From contig JAMAHW010000014.1 in NCBI GenBank assembly GCA_023627715.1, forward strand, positions 124,001-188,000: DNA of 64,000 nucleotides. The letters are read 5' to 3'. Of the stretch, positions 59,170 through 64,000 are shown piece by piece. Position 1 is the first letter of the stretch. Every line of letters begins with the position of its first letter. Source of the DNA: Periconia sp. R9002. Taxonomy: Eukaryota > Ascomycota > Dothideomycetes > Pleosporales > Periconiaceae. The position numbers and the translations under genes are program-made. The notes beneath the pieces were generated by a model, which was not told the origin of the DNA, ran no database searches, and saw only the letters and a list, made by a program, of their open reading frames with translations.

Positions 59170-60462
59170 ATGGCGAATTGGAGATGCGCCGAAAATATTA
59201 CTACAGTAAACCAAAAACCATCTATTAAGGTCAGTCAACCCAAACATATTGAATGCAGCCATTTCACCACACTATACTCACCAGATTTGCCTCTTCCACG
59301 TATGCCGAAGTCAATCAACATGGGAAATCAATTCAGGACATCTATCCCTGGCACCACAAACCACGCGCCCCGAGCACTACGAACCAACATCGACACACAG
59401 CAAAGGGTGACCATCATCGGTGCCGGTGCAGCTGGATTTGCCCTGGCGGTAGATCTCAAAAACCACGGCGTCAATGTCCTAGTATATTCACACTCGAGTC
59501 ATCTCCGACATGCCAACGAGGTCATCAGAAAGGGACAATTGACTGCCCGAGGCAAAGTCCAGGGCGTTACGCTTCCTCGGATCACACATGACATGGGCGA
59601 AGCCATCGCCTTCTCCAAGATCATCATCCTCACTGTTCCATCCACAGGCCATCACACTATATTGCAGGAGCTTAGGAAGTTTTCACTGCGTCAGCACACC
59701 GTCATTGCGGTACCAGGCAACCTGTTCTCACTCATCGCTGATATTGAAATCGGATGCATTCTCGAGACAAATCTGTCGCCATATTCGTGCCGCATGGAGG
59801 GAGAGCAATTAATCGTCATGGGCAAGAAACACATCATTTCCATTGCAGCATTTCAACGGGATCTTGACCCAGCAGTGCGCGACACCATCCAAAAACTCTT
59901 TTCGGTGGAATTAAATTGGTGCAGTAGTGTTATTGAGGTTTCCCTGCTGAATATCAATGGCGTTTTCCACCCGCTCATGATGCTGATGAATGCTGGCCGC
60001 ATCGAAAACACAGACGGCGATTTTTACCTCTACCGAGATGGTCTGACGCGATCCGTTGCTAACGCAATGAGGTCGCTTGATCAGGTGCGGATCAAAATCG
60101 GAGAAGCATTTGGACTTCGGATGAAGAGTGCTTTGGAAGTTTCCAACGAGTGCTACGGCCACAAATTCACTGATCTAGTGGAACTGGCTCAAAAGTCCGG
60201 GCCGCACAATAAACTCAAAGCCCCGCCTGATCTTGAACATCGAAATATCTCAGAGGATATTCCTGATCTGCTTGTTTCGTGGCATAGTCTTGGTGAGAAG
60301 CTGCAGATCGATATGTCTCCTATCACAGCAGTAATCACGCTTGTGGAGATGGCCACTGGGGTGCAATATTTCAAGACTGGGAGAAATCTGAGACAGCTTC
60401 AATTGGAAAATGTTTCGCGAGACGAGTTAATTCAAAGGTTTAGTCCTTCACACAGAAAATAG
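59170..60462 (+). CDS. Octopine/nopaline (opine) dehydrogenase-family NAD(P)-dependent enzyme
   Basis: Single exon, 430 aa from ATG 59170. The Rossmann motif VTIIGAGAAGFALAVDL has GAGAAG at 84-89. IIILTVPSTGHHTILQEL and TVIAVPGNLFSLIADIE are the following strands of the cofactor domain. The C-terminal catalytic domain (PF02317-type) includes NINGVFHPLMMLMNAGRIE, with His267 at the place of the catalytic histidine. Opine dehydrogenases reductively join an amino group to a 2-oxo acid using NAD(P)H, but some fungal members may act on other substrates. The first 60-70 residues do not look like the family, so Met45 (59302) or an unseen upstream exon may be the true start. It is convergent with the MFS gene (90 bp between stops). 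Confidence 0.82.
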   Translation: MANWRCAENITTVNQKPSIKVSQPKHIECSHFTTLYSPDLPLPRMPKSINMGNQFRTSIPGTTNHAPRALRTNIDTQQRVTIIGAGAAGFALAVDLKNHGVNVLVYSHSSHLRHANEVIRKGQLTARGKVQGVTLPRITHDMGEAIAFSKIIILTVPSTGHHTILQELRKFSLRQHTVIAVPGNLFSLIADIEIGCILETNLSPYSCRMEGEQLIVMGKKHIISIAAFQRDLDPAVRDTIQKLFSVELNWCSSVIEVSLLNINGVFHPLMMLMNAGRIENTDGDFYLYRDGLTRSVANAMRSLDQVRIKIGEAFGLRMKSALEVSNECYGHKFTDLVELAQKSGPHNKLKAPPDLEHRNISEDIPDLLVSWHSLGEKLQIDMSPITAVITLVEMATGVQYFKTGRNLRQLQLENVSRDELIQRFSPSHRK

Positions 60463-60552
60463 CGATTTGTTCATGTAATTCTGTCTTGTGCCCAAATATC
60501 TTTCACCCTCGTCAAAGAGTAACAGAAGTGCATTTTTGATCTATCCTAACTT

Positions 60553-62225
60553 CTAAAAATCGGATTTGATGAACTTTGACGTCCGAATCCTTGCCCCATA
60601 CACGCTGAATATCCATAGCAGAGGAGTGAAGGCCACTGCCACAAAGGCCAACAAGGAATTTCCCCACCCTAAGCCAAGTCTATTATATAGATCCAAACCG
60701 CTGAGAGGGACAAGTGCTCCAGCGAGGCCTCGAAGCACCGCATTTGCACAGTTGACACTAGCAGCATACTCCTCGAATGCATCAATCAGATATGTCTGGA
60801 TACAAGTGAATAGCAGAATGTATCCGAACCCGGTAAACGCCGTCCCAATCTGCGGAATAATCCAGTGCAGACGGTACTCGACGCCCCATCCATATATGAA
60901 TATTCCAAGCGGAAACGTGAGGGCCGCAGGTAATGTGATCAAGAGAGGGAGGCGATCCTCGGGAACAGCAGCTTTGCCAGCGTCAGTGGATTTCTTCAGT
61001 GCCCTGTCGCTGAAACATCCAAAGTAGAGCAGGCCAAACAGTGTACCAATGCCAATGGCAATGAACACGAGGCCAGATTCAAAGGTCGTGAAGTTGTAGC
61101 TTTCTTTGAAGACGATTGAAAAAGTAGAGAAGAAGAGGTAGTTGAGAGCGTAAATCATGGCGATGAAAAGGCACATGAGCGTGACGATTGGACAAAAGAT
61201 GAGCATTTTGATAGGTCGCAAAATGTTTAGTACGAATGGCGACATGGTGTGGGGTTTGTGAGGCGAGCTGGGGCTGTAATTGAGATTGGGAAGTCCATTC
61301 CCTGTCCGCACAGCTCCTGTCTTTGCTAAGACTGGAGCATACGATTCCCTGAGGATCCCAAAGGCAATAATCGTGAGACATCCAGCCTACACATGATCAG
61401 CGAGAAAATCACACCATGAAGAATTCAACTGCACAACAGCTCACTCACCACGATGGAAATGATCCAGAACATCCATCTCCAACCAAGCACCTGCGTTACA
61501 TAACCACCGTAGATAGGGCCAACCATAGGGCCCACGACAGTACCAACCGCCCACATCGAAACAGCTTTTCCCCTCTTCTCTCGCGGCATGATATCTGCAA
61601 TAGTCGCCGGAGCTATGGTTATCGTCGCGATACCCGCAAATCCCGAAAGGAATCGAAAACTCAGCAGCATCGCCTTATTCTGCGACAATGCACACGCGAT
61701 GGTGAAAATGACGAACAGGACATTCGTGACGTGGTAGATAATCACACGGCCAAACATCTCACTCAGCGGCGCGAATAGAAGAGGCCCGCAGGCAAAACCG
61801 AGCACGAAGATTGAGACGACGAAAGTAGGAAAGGTCGTGGAATTCAAGTGGAAATCGTGCATGATGGCTTCGGCTGCGGGGGCGATCATGGAGGATACGA
61901 GCGGTCTTTTGAGGTCAGATGAATGCTGGAAACCTGCGTAAAGCTTGTGGAGAAAATTGACTTACATCAAGAAGCTGACGGTAGAGATTACAAGAATGTT
62001 GGCCCATTTCTTTCTTGGTGTCCAGTTTCTGGGGTTTTGGTGATCTTTGGTCTCTGCACCGTCCGTCCCAGCTGTTGACGTGGTGTCTGACCCAACGAAT
62101 ATATTTCCCTTTTCCAGATTTGATGAATCCTGATTTTCATTTCGTAATGGGTTTGTTTCTGAAGCCTGAATAAAATGTGGCGTAGATTCTGGTGACGGTA
62201 TGCTCTGTCCTGGTGGGGGAGACAT
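60553..62225 (-). CDS. MFS multidrug-type transporter (DHA1, 12 TM)
   Basis: Three exons, 62225-61966, 61905-61449 and 61386-60553, totalling 517 codons, 516 aa. Residues 1-75 are a hydrophilic cytosolic N-terminus ending in NPRNWTPRKKWANI, the usual lead into helix 1 of fungal DHA1 carriers. Motif A-like FAPLSEMFGRVIIY and the antiporter motif C GTVVGPMVGPIYGGYV in helix 5 mark it as a proton-coupled exporter of the bicyclomycin/fluconazole type. LGWRWMFWI follows. The acceptor of intron 1 (61906) is set by the need to restore VSFLIPLVSSMIAPAAEAIM. It is likely to export a small molecule, perhaps the product of the neighbouring enzymes (inference). Confidence 0.9.
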
Positions 62226-62486
62226 GTCGCGATTTGCAGCCTGGGTTTCAGGACTGGAGGAATGTCAACGGCGGGAAATGCAAGTAAAACAGCGGCAAAG
62301 CTCTACTTTTATAGATACACGTGCCGATCTGACACATTGTATCACATTTTTCGAGCGTAGGCAACCTTCCTAATTGATCAGAGCTGTCCCAATCCATCAA
62401 TGTTCTAGAATAGTATGCGCATATAGATCCTAGCCGCTTATTTTGGAGCCGCATTTATGGAGCAGTACTTTGATGTAAATGGTTGA
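62226..62486. other. Spacer between methyltransferase and MFS genes
   Basis: 261 bp on the minus strand downstream of the methyltransferase and upstream of the transporter, so it holds the transporter's promoter. No site recognised. Confidence 0.4.
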
Positions 62487-63266
62487 TTATTTTTTAAAAG
62501 CTACAGTAACCAGTAATTCCATCTCCATGTGAATCCCATCAGATGTAAGTAGCTTGTTCCATTCGACCTTCATCTCCTCTCTCGCGCGTGGGCGTAATTC
62601 GACTGGCATGCTACCATAGGTTTTTCCAGACGAGCTCGTATCCAGCCAGTCAATCATTGCATCTGCATTTTTGGTCGACTTAACAATCTTGTTGACAACA
62701 ATGCTTCTCTCGGAAAACCCGGCATTGTCGAGCAAGGCATTAAGCTCACTCTCTTTAAGAAACTTTGGTGGGCTTTCTTCTGGATAATTGCAATAAGGCT
62801 CTCTCGACAATACTGCTTCTTTGATCTTCTCCTGCGCAGTAAGGTAATCCCCAGATCCACCCGAAATGCCTAGCCGCCCTCCGGATTTCAGCACTCGCGC
62901 AAACTCCTTCATCGCAGTGGGTTGGTCTTGCACCCAGTGCAAGGTCGAGTTCACGTAGACCACGTCAAAACTGGCCTCAGGAAACCGCGACAGATCTTCA
63001 GCTATACCCACATAGAACGAAGTATTGGGTTTCTGCTTCTCAAGGGCAATGGTAACACGTTCCTGGCTGGGATCAATGCCGACAACACTCCCATCAGACC
63101 CGACAAGATCTGCAATGTGATTTGACAGATTACCCAGACCGCAGCCAACGTCGAGAACTTTCATGCCCGGAGTAACCTCAAGTCTTTGGAGGAGGAACAT
63201 GCCTGCGCCATATTGGGTGTCGTTGACCAGCGCATAGCCTCTGGCTAGTTCGACGGTGTCTGGCAT
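62487..63266 (-). CDS. SAM-dependent class I methyltransferase (trans-aconitate methyltransferase-like)
   Basis: Single exon, 259 aa. Motif I VLDVGCGLGNLSNHI (37-51) binds S-adenosylmethionine, GIDPSQERVTIA carries the acidic residue at the end of strand 2, and FDVVYVNSTLHWVQDQPTAMKEFARVLKSGGRLGI (split) covers strands 4-5. The NSTLHWV pattern resembles trans-aconitate and related carboxyl O-methyltransferases more than ubiquinone or sterol enzymes, but that is a weak inference. The C-terminal half (LNALLDNAGFSERS) is the usual variable substrate lid. Substrate unknown. It lies head-to-tail with the MFS transporter and near the opine-dehydrogenase-like gene. Confidence 0.88.
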   Translation of the reverse strand: MPDTVELARGYALVNDTQYGAGMFLLQRLEVTPGMKVLDVGCGLGNLSNHIADLVGSDGSVVGIDPSQERVTIALEKQKPNTSFYVGIAEDLSRFPEASFDVVYVNSTLHWVQDQPTAMKEFARVLKSGGRLGISGGSGDYLTAQEKIKEAVLSREPYCNYPEESPPKFLKESELNALLDNAGFSERSIVVNKIVKSTKNADAMIDWLDTSSSGKTYGSMPVELRPRAREEMKVEWNKLLTSDGIHMEMELLVTVAFKK

Positions 63267-64000
63267 AACTCTGGCAGTGTGTTTGGTCCGCTTTCTAGGG
63301 TCTTGAAAGTGCGAGAGCGATGCTATTGAAGTGAACGAGCAACGGAAAAAGAGTGAAAAAGTAATACTTGCAGAACATCCCCCGCATATCTCTCCAGATC
63401 TGACAATAAATATCCGAAACGATTCCTAGTGGTGCTACCACAGTTTAGCGTATCATTAGATGGCAGGGTTCCTCGCACCCTCCACAAAGAGAGATTTTGA
63501 GGCGGTTAAGTGGACGGTCGACCTACGAACTAGCTGCATATATTCCGACCTTGGACTAAAATGACGAAACTTGCTCAATCTACCGCTAGTCGAGATCCCG
63601 GCTGCATGATGATTAAATATAAGATTTACTAAGCTGGCTTGTATGTTCTAGGTATTTGATTACACTAGTTAATTGCGAAAAAGAAAACACTTTTAATTAA
63701 TAAAAAATTAAAAGCTAATTAATCTACGCTAACTTATAAGACTAATTTTTTTACTGTCGACTTGTTAAAAGGTGTTCTATCTAACAAAAAAAAAAACCCC
63801 CAAAAGAGTGACAAAAACAAGGTGGGCGTCCTTAGCTACAAAAATAAGACTAATTTTAAATATACGATAGTTTGTTAATTGTACATACCTGTTAATTAGA
63901 CTATATTTTCTATCCTTTAGAGCAGCAGCATGTTTGAACTTCGTTATTCCCATATTGCATATTCTAGAATCTAAAGAGAACGACTGTTGGGGTATGGGTC
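63267..64000. other. Intergenic right edge with AT-rich island
   Basis: No gene recognised. Positions 63,610-63,960 are AT-rich and carry a copy of the repeat seen at 58.8 kb, a poly(A)-C5 tract near 63,787-63,800, and two copies of ATAAGACTAATTTT-like sequence (63,734 and 63,845). Confidence 0.55.
63667..63690 (+). repeat. Second copy of the AT-island repeat arm
   Basis: Matches the left arm at 58826-58849 at 20 of 24 positions. All four differences are A/G transitions. Similarity extends a few bases further left (TTACACTAGTTAATT against TTCACTAATTAATT). Confidence 0.6.

Noticed and set aside
1..64000. tRNA, rRNA or CRISPR signals
   Set aside because: Looked for paired A/B boxes, conserved rRNA blocks and regularly spaced repeats by eye and found none. 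A covariance-model scan would be needed to exclude small RNA genes.

Overview
This is 64 kb of a filamentous ascomycete (Pezizomycotina) nuclear chromosome. The evidence is short GT-AG introns (about 47-126 nt) with CTAAC/CTGAC-like branch sites, pyrimidine-rich leaders, and a gene set typical of these fungi: a Ryp1/Sge1/Wor1 WOPR regulator, GSK3, Hal4/Sat4-type and CaMKK-type kinases, and exocyst, TRAPP and Paf1 complex subunits. Dothideomycetes is my best guess for class, held weakly. I see no plasmid, phage, CRISPR or organellar signal. I rebuilt the gene models by hand from six-frame translations and splice sites; every spliced model given sums to a whole number of codons.

Layout. 0-2 kb: a WOPR master regulator on the minus strand. 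2-11.4 kb: about 9.5 kb with no convincing gene, rich in simple repeats, lying upstream of that regulator. 11.4-20.5 kb, all minus strand: a NIPA-type Mg2+ transporter, the nuclear cap-binding subunit CBP80 (6 exons) and GSK3 (7 exons). 20.5-24 kb: gene-poor. 24-25.2 kb: an RS-repeat ORF that appears cut short by several C-to-T nonsense changes. 25.7-29.7 kb: a divergent ribosome-biogenesis pair, LSG1 (60S) and LTV1 (40S). 30.1-37.1 kb: TRAPP subunit Bet5, a CaMKK-like kinase and a Hal4/Sat4-like kinase. 38.2-46.4 kb, all plus strand: a SUN-domain Slp1-like ER protein, an acyl-CoA dehydrogenase ending in the peroxisomal signal SKL, the GPI-anchor enzyme subunit PIG-P, and a secretory histidine-acid-phosphatase-like protein. 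46.8-54.3 kb: divergent exocyst SEC8 and Paf1-complex CTR9. 54.6-58.6 kb: a hotdog thioesterase, an MFSD10-like MFS carrier and a lipid-droplet hydrolase.

58.7-64 kb is the accessory part. An opine-dehydrogenase-family enzyme, a DHA1-type MFS exporter and a small class I methyltransferase sit between two AT-rich islands. The islands share a degenerate repeat whose copies differ only by transitions, as expected of transposon remnants altered by repeat-induced point mutation (RIP). This trio looks like a small dehydrogenase-methyltransferase-exporter pathway and is the best candidate for an undescribed system. The rest is conserved housekeeping and signalling in ordinary fungal order.

Functions are assigned by recognising family motifs in translations. 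No database search was possible, and start codons are uncertain where stated.
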